DNA of 64,000 nucleotides from Planctomycetota bacterium (GCA_030748635.1 JASMLP010000004.1:1-64000); one strand, 5' to 3'. Numbered from the stretch's first letter, positions 51,992 to 61,970 are shown. Made by a program: numbers and translations. Notes: a model not told the origin generated them from the letters alone.

Positions 51992-53449
51992 ATGGCCGAA
52001 GAAGACCTGAGGCAAAAACGCCTGAACAAAATCGAACGCCTGCGCGAAGCAGGATGCAACCCTTATCCGGAACGATTCGAACGTACCCACCGCCTGAATG
52101 AAGCGTGTCAACTGGAGGAAGGGACTGAGGGGGTTCGAATCGCTGGACGCCTGACTGCATTTCGCCCTTTTGGCAAATTGAGTTTCGGGCGCCTCCAGGA
52201 CATTCACGGTTCCATGCAGATCGCCTTTCAGCGAGACCTGATCGGAACCGAAACCTACCAGTTGATCAAGAAGACTATCGACATCGGCGACTTTATTGGG
52301 GTCGAAGGAGAGGTGTTTCGAACCAAAACCGGCGAGTTGACTATACGCGTCGCACACCATGAATTTCTCGGAAAATCGCTCCGTCCTCTCCCAGAAAAAT
52401 GGCACGGCCTTCAGGATCGAGAAACCATCTATCGTCAACGTTATCTAGATCTCATTGCCAGTCCGGAATCCCGAGAACGCTTCCTCCTACGTACCCAGGT
52501 CATCCAGACCCTTCGACGATATCTGGACGAGCACGGTTTCCAGGAGGTCGATACCCCCATCCTTTGCAACAAGGCCACCGGGGCCCTGGCTCGACCATTC
52601 AAAACTCATCACAACGCGTTGAACATGGAAGTGTTTCTGCGCATTGCTCCGGAAACTTACCTGAAACGACTCATCGTGGCCGGTTATGACCGAGTCTACG
52701 AGATGGCCAGATGCTTCCGCAACGAGGGGATGGATCCCTCTCACCTTCAGGATTTCACGATGCTGGAGTACTACGCCGCGTACTGGAACTACGAAGACAA
52801 CATGCGATTCACCGAGGAACTCTTCCGCTTCATGCTGGAAACCTGCCTGGGATCGCTTCAGATCGAAATCGCTGGAGAAACCATCGACTTCTCCAAGAAA
52901 TGGAAGCGCGTCTCCCTGCGGGAGGGTCTTCTGGAGGAAACGGGCATCGACGTCGACGAATGCCCCGATGCCGATGCCCTCAGAGAGAGAATCTCCGCGG
53001 CCGGAATCGAGATAGAAAAGGCCGGGACTCTCGGACGCGGCGCCCTGATCGATTCGCTCTACAAGAAGACCGTACGCAAAAAACTCATTCAACCGACCTT
53101 CTTGGTCCAACACCCGATCGACCTCTCCCCACTCGCACGCCGCAGCGACAAGGACACGAATCTGACCGATCGGTTTCAGTTGGTTGTCGCCGGATGGGAA
53201 ATCGTCAACGCGTACTCGGAACTGGTCGATCCGATCGACCAGAGAAATCGCCTGGAAGAACAAGCCGCTCTTCGTGCCGCTGGCGATGATGAAGCGATGG
53301 AACTCGATGAAGACTATCTACTTGCCATGGAACACGGCATGCCTCCGATTTCTGGCTGGGGCATGGGCATCGACCGGATCGTTACCCTCCTGACCGGCCA
53401 AGACAATCTCAGAGACGTGGTTCCGTTCCCCCTGCTGAAAAATCTATAG
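51992..53449 (+). CDS. lysS: Lysyl-tRNA synthetase, class II
   Basis: GRLTAFRPFGKLSFGRLQDIHGSMQIAF, RFRNEGMDPSHLQDFTMLEYYAAYW-type motif 2, MPPISGWGMGIDRIVTLLTGQDNLRDVVPFPLLK motif 3. Confidence 0.95.
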   Translation: MAEEDLRQKRLNKIERLREAGCNPYPERFERTHRLNEACQLEEGTEGVRIAGRLTAFRPFGKLSFGRLQDIHGSMQIAFQRDLIGTETYQLIKKTIDIGDFIGVEGEVFRTKTGELTIRVAHHEFLGKSLRPLPEKWHGLQDRETIYRQRYLDLIASPESRERFLLRTQVIQTLRRYLDEHGFQEVDTPILCNKATGALARPFKTHHNALNMEVFLRIAPETYLKRLIVAGYDRVYEMARCFRNEGMDPSHLQDFTMLEYYAAYWNYEDNMRFTEELFRFMLETCLGSLQIEIAGETIDFSKKWKRVSLREGLLEETGIDVDECPDADALRERISAAGIEIEKAGTLGRGALIDSLYKKTVRKKLIQPTFLVQHPIDLSPLARRSDKDTNLTDRFQLVVAGWEIVNAYSELVDPIDQRNRLEEQAALRAAGDDEAMELDEDYLLAMEHGMPPISGWGMGIDRIVTLLTGQDNLRDVVPFPLLKNL

Positions 53450-53510
53450 CGAGCCCAAATCGATCCTCGCTGGAACTGATGAGTTCGATCCTCGGCCTAT
53501 TTTTCAAAAA

Positions 53511-54041
53511 TCAGCATCCGGTTTTTCCATATTTCTCCATCGGGGACCGGGTCCACCCCACCAGCTGTTCATCTCGGTCGTACTCGAAGTGAGCCTGGAA
53601 CAGGGGAGCCGAGCGATCAAAAATCCAGGGCCAGAAGATTCGGTCCGCCTGGGGAATCGGCAGGACATTCTCCAGAACTTGATCCACCCCGACCCACTGG
53701 AACACCCCCTCCGAACACTGTTCCCGGATCGAACCGTCCTCGAGATCACACACGAAAAGATGGTGTCTCCACCCCGGTGCCCCCGCGACAGTCTCCAGGA
53801 GAATCCCAACGAAGGACCGGGCCACCACACGACGTCCCGTTTCCTCCAAAAGCTCTCGATCGAGCGCTTCGAACGGGGATTCTCCCGGCAAACACTTTCC
53901 TCCCGGAGGCGTCCAGAGCCCGCGATTGGGGTCCTGACTCCGGTGCATAAGAAGAACCTCGTGTTCTCGAATAATCAGGCCGAGAACCGCTTCCACTCGA
54001 TCTTCACTTCCCGATTCTGACATCGTTCCCCCCCGCTTCAT
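53511..54041 (-). CDS. NUDIX hydrolase
   Basis: GLWTPPGGKCLPGESPFEALDRELLEETGRRV Nudix box. Confidence 0.92.
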   Translation of the reverse strand: MKRGGTMSESGSEDRVEAVLGLIIREHEVLLMHRSQDPNRGLWTPPGGKCLPGESPFEALDRELLEETGRRVVARSFVGILLETVAGAPGWRHHLFVCDLEDGSIREQCSEGVFQWVGVDQVLENVLPIPQADRIFWPWIFDRSAPLFQAHFEYDRDEQLVGWTRSPMEKYGKTGC

Positions 54042-54140
54042 GACCCGAGATTCAGTCTAACGAAGCCCCTCTGGAGCCACCAGTCCAGACCTCTTGCTGG
54101 ACGGGAGAAGCAAAGCACGTACAATCTGCGCTCTTCTCCC

Positions 54141-55544
54141 ATGAGCACCCCCATCATCACCATCGTCGGTCGACCCAATGTCGGGAAATCGACCCTCTTC
54201 AACGCCATGATCGGCAAGCGACTGGCAATCGTCGACCCGACCGCTGGAGTCACCCGAGACCGACTTTCGGTTGAACATCAACACGAGGACCGAACGATCG
54301 AAATCGTGGATACCGGCGGAATCGGTATCATCGACCACCCTGGCCTGGCAAAGCAGATCGAACAGCAGATCCGCTACGCGCTCGACGCGGCGGATCTCAT
54401 CCTTTTTGTGGTCGACTCTCAGGTCGGAGTCACTCCGCTGGACCGAAAAGTCGCGCAACTCCTTCGAAGTCGTACGATTCCCATCATTCTTGTCGCCAAC
54501 AAATCCGACAACACCTCTCTCGAAATCGCGGCCAACGAATTCCACGCGCTTGGATTTGATACTCCATTCCCAATTTCTGCTCGTGGGCGCATGGGGATCC
54601 GTGCCCTCCTGGATCAGGTGATCGAACGACTTCCGGAGTCATCAAAGGATCCGGTCGACAAACCGGAACCGATGAAAATCGCGATGGTCGGAAAACGAAA
54701 CGTCGGTAAAAGCACCTTCATCAATGCGCTCGCCGGCGAAGAACGAGTCATCGCCAACGAGATCCCAGGAACCACTCGCGACTCGATCGATGTACAGTTC
54801 GAAAAAGGTGGTCTCTCTTTTGTGGCCATCGATACCGCGGGAATTCGCAAAAAGCGAAAAGCCGAGGGCTCCATCGAATACTACGGCATGGTTCGCTCAG
54901 AGCGCTCCATTCGCCGAGCCGATGTGGTTCTCTTTCTGGTCGACGCCGCCGAACCGGTCGGTCAGGTGGACCGCCGGATCGCTGATCAGATCCGCACCGC
55001 ATGCAAGCCCTGCGCTATCGTCGTCAACAAATGGGATCTTGCTCAAGAAAGAGGAATCGTAACGGAACGTTATGACCAATACCTGGCCAAGACCCTGCCC
55101 GGAATGACCTTCGCCCCCATCATCTTCACCACCGCCATGGATGGACGAAATATCTTTCGAGCCATCGACCTGGCCCGTTCGCTCTTCAAGAAAGCCCAGA
55201 AGCGCATTTCTACCGGCCCCTTGAACCGCGCGGTCAAGGAAGCCTACATGCGCCGGCGACCCCGAGTCCGCAAGGGACTGATAGGAAAGATTTACTACGC
55301 GGTCCAGGTACGTACCCTTCCCCCCACCTTCTTACTCTTTGTCAACAGCCCCAAACTGTTTGAACAGGCCTACTACCGATACATGGAAAACAGCCTGCGC
55401 GAAGACCTCGGTTTCGAGGAGATCCCCCTGCGAGTCGTATTTCGAACCCGCAAACGCTTTGCCAAGGGAAGTGGAGCCCGGCACGAAGTCGATCTGCTCG
55501 AAGCGGATATCGACTCCTTTCCTGAAGACGACGAGATGTTTTAA
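54141..55544 (+). CDS. der: Ribosome biogenesis GTPase Der (EngA)
   Basis: Two tandem GTPase domains: GRPNVGKSTLFNAMIG...DTGGI and GKRNVGKSTFINALAGEERVIANEIPGTTRDSIDV. Confidence 0.96.
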   Translation: MSTPIITIVGRPNVGKSTLFNAMIGKRLAIVDPTAGVTRDRLSVEHQHEDRTIEIVDTGGIGIIDHPGLAKQIEQQIRYALDAADLILFVVDSQVGVTPLDRKVAQLLRSRTIPIILVANKSDNTSLEIAANEFHALGFDTPFPISARGRMGIRALLDQVIERLPESSKDPVDKPEPMKIAMVGKRNVGKSTFINALAGEERVIANEIPGTTRDSIDVQFEKGGLSFVAIDTAGIRKKRKAEGSIEYYGMVRSERSIRRADVVLFLVDAAEPVGQVDRRIADQIRTACKPCAIVVNKWDLAQERGIVTERYDQYLAKTLPGMTFAPIIFTTAMDGRNIFRAIDLARSLFKKAQKRISTGPLNRAVKEAYMRRRPRVRKGLIGKIYYAVQVRTLPPTFLLFVNSPKLFEQAYYRYMENSLREDLGFEEIPLRVVFRTRKRFAKGSGARHEVDLLEADIDSFPEDDEMF

Positions 55545-55585
55545 AACCCGGGAGCGGATCGGACTCCAGGAGGTCACCCCACAAA

Positions 55586-55621
55586 AAACTCCGGGGACCC
55601 CTGACAGGGACCCCGGAGTTT
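55586..55621 (-). terminator. Hairpin terminator between convergent der and secreted-protein gene
   Basis: AAACTCCGGGGACCC-ctgaca-GGGACCCCGGAGTTT, 15-bp stem with one mismatch, A-run at + strand 5' end. Confidence 0.8.
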
Positions 55622-55658
55622 GAACGATATCCGGATAAAACAGCGGGCTCGCTTCGGC

Positions 55659-56396
55659 TTACTTCTTCAGTTCCATCTGCTGACCGCAGCAGAATTTCTT
55701 TTCCGAAGATACCTTGCCACAGAAAGAGCACTGGAAACCTTCGCCGGTGACCTTGGGAGTCGGAACCGCTTCGTCAGATCCGGCTTCGTTTCCGCAGGAA
55801 TCGAGCTCGAAAGTGACTTTCTGCTCCATCTGCTGTCCCTGCATATCGACCTTCGAGGTCATTTCCATCCGAACGATCCCGTTGACCGGAACCGTCTTGC
55901 TGAACCACTGAATCGCGATCGTCTTGGCCTGAATCTGGTTTCCCATCATCTCCTGAGCGATATTGGCATGAATTTCGACCTTCTTGCAGTCGTAATCCGT
56001 CCCAGCGTGCGAGACCTTTTCGTCGGACGAATCGATCTTGCTGATGTCGATGTTGACATTCTGACCGGCCATCTTGCCCTGCATCAGGCCGAGCTTGAGG
56101 TTGTCCAGAAGCGTTCCGGTCCGGGGAACCGTGTTCTTCTGGGTCTGCTTCCTTCCCATGAGTTCGATGGTGGTCAGGACAGTTGCCTCGGTTTCAGTCA
56201 GAGCGACCACCTTGACCTTCATGACGCTATTACCGAAATTCTGTCCCATCATGCTCACATTGAGACGATACTTGGCGAAATCCCCAACCTTGGCATTCTG
56301 GAGAGGGTTGGGTATAGCAGCAAGCGCCTGCTCATCAGCGAACACTACGGGAGTCGCAAAGATCGCGACGAGAGTGAGGAGAACGAGCTTCTTCAT
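55659..56396 (-). CDS. Secreted hypothetical protein with C-terminal Cys-rich (CX2C...CCGxxM) tail
   Basis: Signal peptide MKKLVLLTLVAIFATPVVFA; C-terminus FQCSFCGKVSSEKKFCCGQQMELKK. Confidence 0.7.
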   Translation of the reverse strand: MKKLVLLTLVAIFATPVVFADEQALAAIPNPLQNAKVGDFAKYRLNVSMMGQNFGNSVMKVKVVALTETEATVLTTIELMGRKQTQKNTVPRTGTLLDNLKLGLMQGKMAGQNVNIDISKIDSSDEKVSHAGTDYDCKKVEIHANIAQEMMGNQIQAKTIAIQWFSKTVPVNGIVRMEMTSKVDMQGQQMEQKVTFELDSCGNEAGSDEAVPTPKVTGEGFQCSFCGKVSSEKKFCCGQQMELKK

Positions 56397-56532
56397 AGGA
56401 GAGATTCCTTCTTTCTATTGGAGCAAAGCGACCCCGAACAGAACGTCACCGACGATCGGGCCGCAAATTTCGTTGTTGGTTGCTTTTTGGGTAATACTGT
56501 TTTACGCAAAAGATTATCGATTGTTTGCAATT

Positions 56533-57489
56533 TCAATGGGTAAATGCGTGACCGGGATAATGCTCCTGAATGGGGGCATTATCGGTATTGATCGGCGCAT
56601 CTCCTTTTTCCATGACTTTCCGTAACGACATGGGAAGACAGAACATAGAACGATGTGCCAATCCATCATAGTGCATCAATTCACCATCGATCCTCTCCGC
56701 GATGCGACGATCGATCTCTTCGGGAGCGATCCCTTCGACACCCTGAGTGGCGCCAGCGAGAGCAAATCCCCAGAGAGTGGAGTAACTGGGAACATAGGCT
56801 GCATAGGGGACCACCGAACCGAAAACAGATTCCAGTGTTCGCACCAGACGGGGAAAAGTCCCCGCGTGAAGGGGATTGGCCGTATCGGCCTGAATGGCGA
56901 GAAGTCCCCCCTCGGCGAGACGAGAGCGTACCACCTGATAGAATTCCCGAGTAAAAAGTCGGGTTGCCGGCCCATCGGCTCGAGGATTGCTGATGTCGAT
57001 CCAGATCAGATCGTAAAAGTCAGGGCTGGACTCCAGGAAATTGCGACCATCCGCGTGAATCAAATTCACGCGATCACTTTCATAGGCTCCTTGGTGCCAT
57101 GAAGTTAGGTATTTCAAACTAATCTGGACCATGGCTGGGTCGATCTCGACCATATCGATCTGCTCAAGGGACCGGACGCGAAGAGCCTCCCGGAGGGTAG
57201 CGCCTTCTCCACCTCCGATCACCAGACCGCGCAACGGGCGAGGGTGAAGCAATCCGATCGGCAAGACGAGAGATTCGTGGTAAATCGCCTCATCGACCTC
57301 GAACGTTTGCACCTCTCCATCGAGTACCAGACACCGACCCAACGATTCGGTATCGAAAACCGAGATATCCTGAAACTCGGAACGCTCGGTATGCACCCAG
57401 GATTTCACCGCATGCATACAGGCCTGACTGGGCCCGATGTGATCGGCGAACCAATGAACGGAAGGGCGGGAATCGACATGAAACATCAA
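56533..57489 (-). CDS. speE: Spermidine synthase family (polyamine aminopropyltransferase)
   Basis: QDISVFDTESLGRCLVLDGEVQTFEVDEAIYHESLV, LVIGGGEGATLREALR, DLIWIDISNPRADGPATRLFTREFY. Confidence 0.92.
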   Translation of the reverse strand: MMFHVDSRPSVHWFADHIGPSQACMHAVKSWVHTERSEFQDISVFDTESLGRCLVLDGEVQTFEVDEAIYHESLVLPIGLLHPRPLRGLVIGGGEGATLREALRVRSLEQIDMVEIDPAMVQISLKYLTSWHQGAYESDRVNLIHADGRNFLESSPDFYDLIWIDISNPRADGPATRLFTREFYQVVRSRLAEGGLLAIQADTANPLHAGTFPRLVRTLESVFGSVVPYAAYVPSYSTLWGFALAGATQGVEGIAPEEIDRRIAERIDGELMHYDGLAHRSMFCLPMSLRKVMEKGDAPINTDNAPIQEHYPGHAFTH

Positions 57490-57772
57490 ACCGGTTCTCC
57501 GAATGGCGGGAGGGGTGAATTTGCGGACGAAAAGGGCGCAATGATCGAAAAAGCCTCCGGAGGTTGCAAGAAATTTTCATTCCACCGACCTCATCACCAT
57601 GCGATCGAAGGCCCTTCCCCCCTCCCTCCCAAAAAATAAAGGCGCATAAACCCATGCAGGATAACAACCTACAAATTGAACAAATTCTTGTCACACCCCA
57701 TCGGGTACAATTCCCTTGTCGAAAGCCCATTCGTCTCCCTCAGCGGGATGCGAAATAGAGAGGACGCAAGCC

Positions 57773-58072
57773 ATGAAAAGCCATATGCAAAAATTGTCCG
57801 ACGGTTCGATCGAGGTTCGCCTCCCCACCACCCCCGCCGCTCGTCGCTGTCTCGAAGAGAGATTCGAAACCCTACGTCAGGAGTTGGACGACCCCACACT
57901 CGATGACGGCCTTTGCTTGGGTCTCCTCATGCTTCAGAAGGTCGTCGAAGAAACAGATTCCGAACTGCAAAGCGGTTCCACCGAGCCGTGGACCTCACGG
58001 TCAATCGACAGTCTGCAGATTTGTGGGCAACCCTCTGGGGAAGGAATAAACGACCGGAATCTTCAGGCCTGA
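57773..58072 (+). CDS. Small hypothetical protein
   Basis: 99-aa ORF MKSHMQKLSDGSIEVRLPTTPAARRCLEERFETLRQEL; overlaps the 3' end of the convergent RNase Z-like gene by 72 bp. Confidence 0.4.
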   Translation: MKSHMQKLSDGSIEVRLPTTPAARRCLEERFETLRQELDDPTLDDGLCLGLLMLQKVVEETDSELQSGSTEPWTSRSIDSLQICGQPSGEGINDRNLQA

Positions 58073-58921
58073 TCGCGAAACGACCTCCTGAATCACTTTC
58101 CGAATCTCCGACCTGCGATATCGGGTCGAAAGGTGAAAAAGAAGCAACCCCTTCACGCCCGCCTTTCGGGCCACCTCAACCGCTTCTTCCACCGTGGCGT
58201 GCGTTTTTTCCTGACGATCTTCCGGAAAGAGAAAGGTCGCGTCGTGGAGCAAAACCTCCGCTCCTTCGACATAGTGGGTCGGAATCGGCATCGAGTCGCC
58301 ACCGTAAATCAATAACGGTTTGTCGTAGGTTTCGCTCATCTCTTGGCGGCCTATTTCCCGAATGCGTTCGACGATCTCGGATTGAGAAAGATCTCGGTAT
58401 TCGTGACGCAAGCGATTTCGAGTCTCGAGAATCCGGTATCCAAGACTGATGCCGCTACGAATATGTTCGGTCGGAAAACAGTCGATAAATCGATTTTCAG
58501 CCGGCAACTCGATTCGATCCCCCGGAGAAAGCCCTCTCCAGGTCAACTCGAACGGAGGATCTCGCAAGATCCCTTGCACATAGGAAATCATCTTCTGTAC
58601 ATTCCGATCGCCCTTGGGATAACAGATCTCCAGCGGTTTCTCGACATCCCCCATGGAAGAAGCTCGACTGAAAAGAAACCCGGGAATACCCCCGATATGG
58701 TCCCCGTGTCCGTGCGAAATCAGAATCCTTTCAACCCCGTAAATCCGATTGGAAAGAGTTGTACTCACCCCCTCGCCGGCATCGAAAAGGGTGTTATCCG
58801 GACGAAAATAGAACCAAGTCGAATACTTGGCCCGGGAATACCCCTCGATAGAATTCAGAAGGTTCAGTGCAAGCGACATGATAAATTCGTTGTTGAGTCC
58901 TGGAGGAAGACGGGTGAGCAT
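58001..58921 (-). CDS. rnz: Ribonuclease Z-like metallo-beta-lactamase fold protein
   Basis: LISHGHGDHIGGIPGFLFSR, LLHDATFLFPEDRQEKTHATVEEAVEVARKAGVKGLLLFHLSTRY. Confidence 0.87.
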   Translation of the reverse strand: MLTRLPPGLNNEFIMSLALNLLNSIEGYSRAKYSTWFYFRPDNTLFDAGEGVSTTLSNRIYGVERILISHGHGDHIGGIPGFLFSRASSMGDVEKPLEICYPKGDRNVQKMISYVQGILRDPPFELTWRGLSPGDRIELPAENRFIDCFPTEHIRSGISLGYRILETRNRLRHEYRDLSQSEIVERIREIGRQEMSETYDKPLLIYGGDSMPIPTHYVEGAEVLLHDATFLFPEDRQEKTHATVEEAVEVARKAGVKGLLLFHLSTRYRRSEIRKVIQEVVSRSGLKIPVVYSFPRGLPTNLQTVD

Positions 58922-59021
58922 GGAACCTCACACGATCAAGAGAACGTCCCGACGAGCGAGAGTGATTTGCCGTCCTTTCGATCGGAAGGGAATCGATTCG
59001 GAATTATAGAGGACACGCTGC

Positions 59022-59921
59022 GTGACGCAACGCAACTTCGATAAGAGCCCGCTCTCTTCATCCACGATTTCTCGCCTTCGCGGACTTCGTCCGGGAAGCC
59101 TGCGAGCCTATCGAGGTCACGGTCCGGGAGAACAAAGCGGTCGATCAGCCGGAAGCGGGCTGGAATGGAGAGACCTCCGCCCCTACACCCCCGGCGACGA
59201 TCTACGACATCTGGACTGGAACCTCTACGCCCGCCATGAGAGCCTCCATATCAAGGAAAGAATCCGGGAGGAGGCGGTCCCGATCCTGATCATCCTAGAT
59301 GACAGCGCCAGCATGTCGATGGGACTTCCGAACAAATGGGACCGTGTACGAGAACTCACTCTGGCCCTCTCCCATGTCGCTCATGCCAACTCGAGTCCCC
59401 TGGAACTGTTCGCCACATCGGCCGAAAATCCATCTCGAATCCAGCGATTCGCGCCGACCGCCCGGACCCCCCAGCAAGTTCAGCGTTGGTTCGAAAACCT
59501 CGAGCCCAGCGGACTTCACTCTCCCGCGAACGCGCTGAAACAGTTAGGCAGCGGACGCCATCGCCCTCGTTTCACCCTGCTATTGACCGACGGCTACGAA
59601 AAAGAGCTGACCCCGCAAGCTCTGCGCATCCTGTCCCACCGGGGACACGAAATCTCCACCATCCTCATTCACGCTCCAGAGGAGATCGAACCGACCCTTC
59701 ACGGCAACCTCGAACTGATCGACGAGGAAACTCAAGAGGTCGAGCATTTCTCCATCACCGAACAAGAGGTCGAACTCTATCGCAAGGAGATGTCCGCCTG
59801 GATCCAGGATTGGAGACAGTTTTGCCTGGAACATCACCTGAAGCATGTCCACCACAACACCGGCACTTCTCTGGCCCAACTCCTTTTTCAAGATCTGATC
59901 CGAGCTGGCATCCTACGCTGA
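59022..59921 (+). CDS. DUF58 domain protein (second, unlinked paralogue)
   Basis: GLEWRDLRPYTPGDDLRHLDWNLYARHESLHIKERIREEAVPILIILDDSASMS. Confidence 0.85.
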   Translation: MTQRNFDKSPLSSSTISRLRGLRPGSLRAYRGHGPGEQSGRSAGSGLEWRDLRPYTPGDDLRHLDWNLYARHESLHIKERIREEAVPILIILDDSASMSMGLPNKWDRVRELTLALSHVAHANSSPLELFATSAENPSRIQRFAPTARTPQQVQRWFENLEPSGLHSPANALKQLGSGRHRPRFTLLLTDGYEKELTPQALRILSHRGHEISTILIHAPEEIEPTLHGNLELIDEETQEVEHFSITEQEVELYRKEMSAWIQDWRQFCLEHHLKHVHHNTGTSLAQLLFQDLIRAGILR

Positions 59922-59959
59922 ACGGATGTCTCCGAAGGCCGAGAGCGACGCGATCGAAA

Positions 59960-60151
59960 TCAACCGATGAGTTGACTGCCCTCGATCATTCGACCCAAAT
60001 AATCTTCGTAGGTCGGCAACTCCCGAAGTCGCCGAGTAATCGAATCGATCGCCCGCCGCCGCAACCGCTTCTCCTGGCCCACCCCGAAATGCAACGAACG
60101 TCGCATCGAACTCTGAAGATTTAACAGAGAAACGAATGTCTCGTAGCTCAT
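59960..60151 (-). CDS. Small hypothetical protein
   Basis: 63-aa ORF MSYETFVSLLNLQSSMRRSLHFGVGQEKRLRRRAID, overlaps the stop of the small ORF upstream. Confidence 0.35.
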   Translation of the reverse strand: MSYETFVSLLNLQSSMRRSLHFGVGQEKRLRRRAIDSITRRLRELPTYEDYLGRMIEGSQLIG

Positions 60152-60289
60152 TGTGCAAAAGCCTCCTCATGGCAGAGGGTTCCTGAACCCTCGAATCCGA
60201 AATCGGTCGCGCTCCCCATCCGTTCAACTTTCTCCTCAAGAATTTCGAGATCGTTGACGATCAAAGGGTACACACGGAGTTTTTCTTTC

Positions 60290-60469
60290 ATGACCAGTCC
60301 CAGCATGTCCATGTCGGTCGCCCAGATGACGACCCAGCAGGTGCAAAACCAGGTAGAACTGGCTGCCCAGACACGACTTATGGCCAAACAGCTCGACCTG
60401 AAAGAACAGACGGCTCGGGATCTCTTCCAATCCATCGGCCTGGGACTACGTATCGATCTCACCGCTTGA
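60290..60469 (+). CDS. Small YjfB-like putative motility protein
   Basis: SMSVAQMTTQQVQNQVELAAQTRLMAKQLDLKEQTARDLFQSIGLGLRIDLTA resembles the short YjfB motility family. Confidence 0.5.
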   Translation: MTSPSMSMSVAQMTTQQVQNQVELAAQTRLMAKQLDLKEQTARDLFQSIGLGLRIDLTA

Positions 60470-61970
60470 CCCTCCGGGTACGACGACGTGTCGACTTGCG
60501 CTTGAGCAGTCGCCGAGATGAAGTTCGCTTCCGAGCCGAACGGGAGGGTTGAGGAGATTTACTCCAGAACCAGACCTGGTTGCGTCCTCCCTCTTTGGAA
60601 CGGTAGAGAGACTGATCCGCCCGACTGATCAGTCGGGCCACATCGGTGAGATCGGACTCACATTCAGCCACTCCAAAGCTGGCGGTAATTTTCAATTCTT
60701 CGCCCTGCTCCCCGATAAATGCCTCGCCGGCAATCCGCTCACGCAAACGCTCAGCCAAACCGACCGCTTGCTTCAACCCGGTTTCAGGTAAGACGAGACA
60801 GATCTCTTCGCCCCCGTACCGATACGCCGAATCGCACTCTCGGGCCGTTTCTCCGACCCGGCTTGAAACCTGCTTGAGCACCTCGTCTCCGGTCGGATGA
60901 CCGTAGGTATCGTTAATGCTCTTGAAGTGATCCACATCCAGGAGGATGAATGAGAACTGCTTGCCGTGACGCCGTACGATCTTGAACAAGCTAGCCAACT
61001 CGTGCAAAAGATGTCGCTTGGTATAAAGACCGGTCAAACCGTCCACAACCGCCATGTCGTAGAGGGTCGGAGTTTTGATCGCCAGAGAGATATGCTCCAG
61101 GAAATTGGAGATCACCCGTTCGGTCTCCTCGATCATCCCCAACCGCTCCTGAAAATCTCCAGCCAGCGAAAGAGTGACCTTCAAAACTCCCAGAGTTTCC
61201 GAATCCGCTGCCAGCGGAAACACGAGGCTAAGGACCCGCCCCTCCACCAACCGGATCACTGTCTGGTGGTCCACCGCATCGGTAACCCCCGATGAATCCA
61301 ATTCTTCGGTGTCGATCTGATCCCCAAAATGGAGAGTCGATCCTCGCTGATGAACTCGCGGCTGTAGCGTTTCGTCCAGAAAAACCCAGATCGCGATCTC
61401 TTCACTGCGTACCAGAGCGTGAACGATCTCCAGAATGCGTCCCCAGATCCGATCGAACTGGACATCGTCGTTGAGAATCCGACTGACATCCCGCATCGCG
61501 GTCAGTAGATCCACATCCTCCTCGAGACGTAAAATCCGCCCTCGCTGCTCCAACTCTCTCTTCTCGTACCGATGCCCCTCTTCGATGAGTTCCCGTCGCT
61601 CTTCGGTCAAAGAGCCCACCCAGAAGAGCATCAGGAGCGTAAGAGCCGCGTTCACCGCCGCCAGGGCAAAAAGGGCTGGAACCGATTCGACCGAAACGAC
61701 TCCGGTCCCCGAGCGAAGAAGCCAACCGATCGAACCGATCGGCATCACCAAGAGCCCCAGCGCCACCGCCAAGCGTGGATTCTCCTGAACACTGTCCAAT
61801 CCGACCCGCAACACGTCGCGCCCTTTTGACAGCCAGCGCTTGATACGCCCCGGAATCGACTGCCTCAGAACCACTTCGAATCGATCCGAGATCGATTCCA
61901 CCGAACGGACGATGACCTCAGAAGGATCGACCGCGGGGGTGTTGAGAACGGGGGGTTGGCTGTCGGGCAC
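60459..61970 (-). CDS. GGDEF diguanylate cyclase with N-terminal TMs and GAF-like domain
   Basis: FILLDVDHFKSINDTYGHPTGDEVLKQV, AYRYGGEEICLVLPETG; two hydrophobic segments; Arg/Lys-rich C-terminal tail. Confidence 0.92.
   Translation of the reverse strand: MPDSQPPVLNTPAVDPSEVIVRSVESISDRFEVVLRQSIPGRIKRWLSKGRDVLRVGLDSVQENPRLAVALGLLVMPIGSIGWLLRSGTGVVSVESVPALFALAAVNAALTLLMLFWVGSLTEERRELIEEGHRYEKRELEQRGRILRLEEDVDLLTAMRDVSRILNDDVQFDRIWGRILEIVHALVRSEEIAIWVFLDETLQPRVHQRGSTLHFGDQIDTEELDSSGVTDAVDHQTVIRLVEGRVLSLVFPLAADSETLGVLKVTLSLAGDFQERLGMIEETERVISNFLEHISLAIKTPTLYDMAVVDGLTGLYTKRHLLHELASLFKIVRRHGKQFSFILLDVDHFKSINDTYGHPTGDEVLKQVSSRVGETARECDSAYRYGGEEICLVLPETGLKQAVGLAERLRERIAGEAFIGEQGEELKITASFGVAECESDLTDVARLISRADQSLYRSKEGGRNQVWFWSKSPQPSRSARKRTSSRRLLKRKSTRRRTRRVKR

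Noticed and set aside
55620-56543. 307-aa plus-strand ORF opposite the secreted Cys-tail protein
   Set aside because: Minus-strand gene has a signal peptide, conserved Cys pattern and its own terminator; the + ORF starts inside that terminator.
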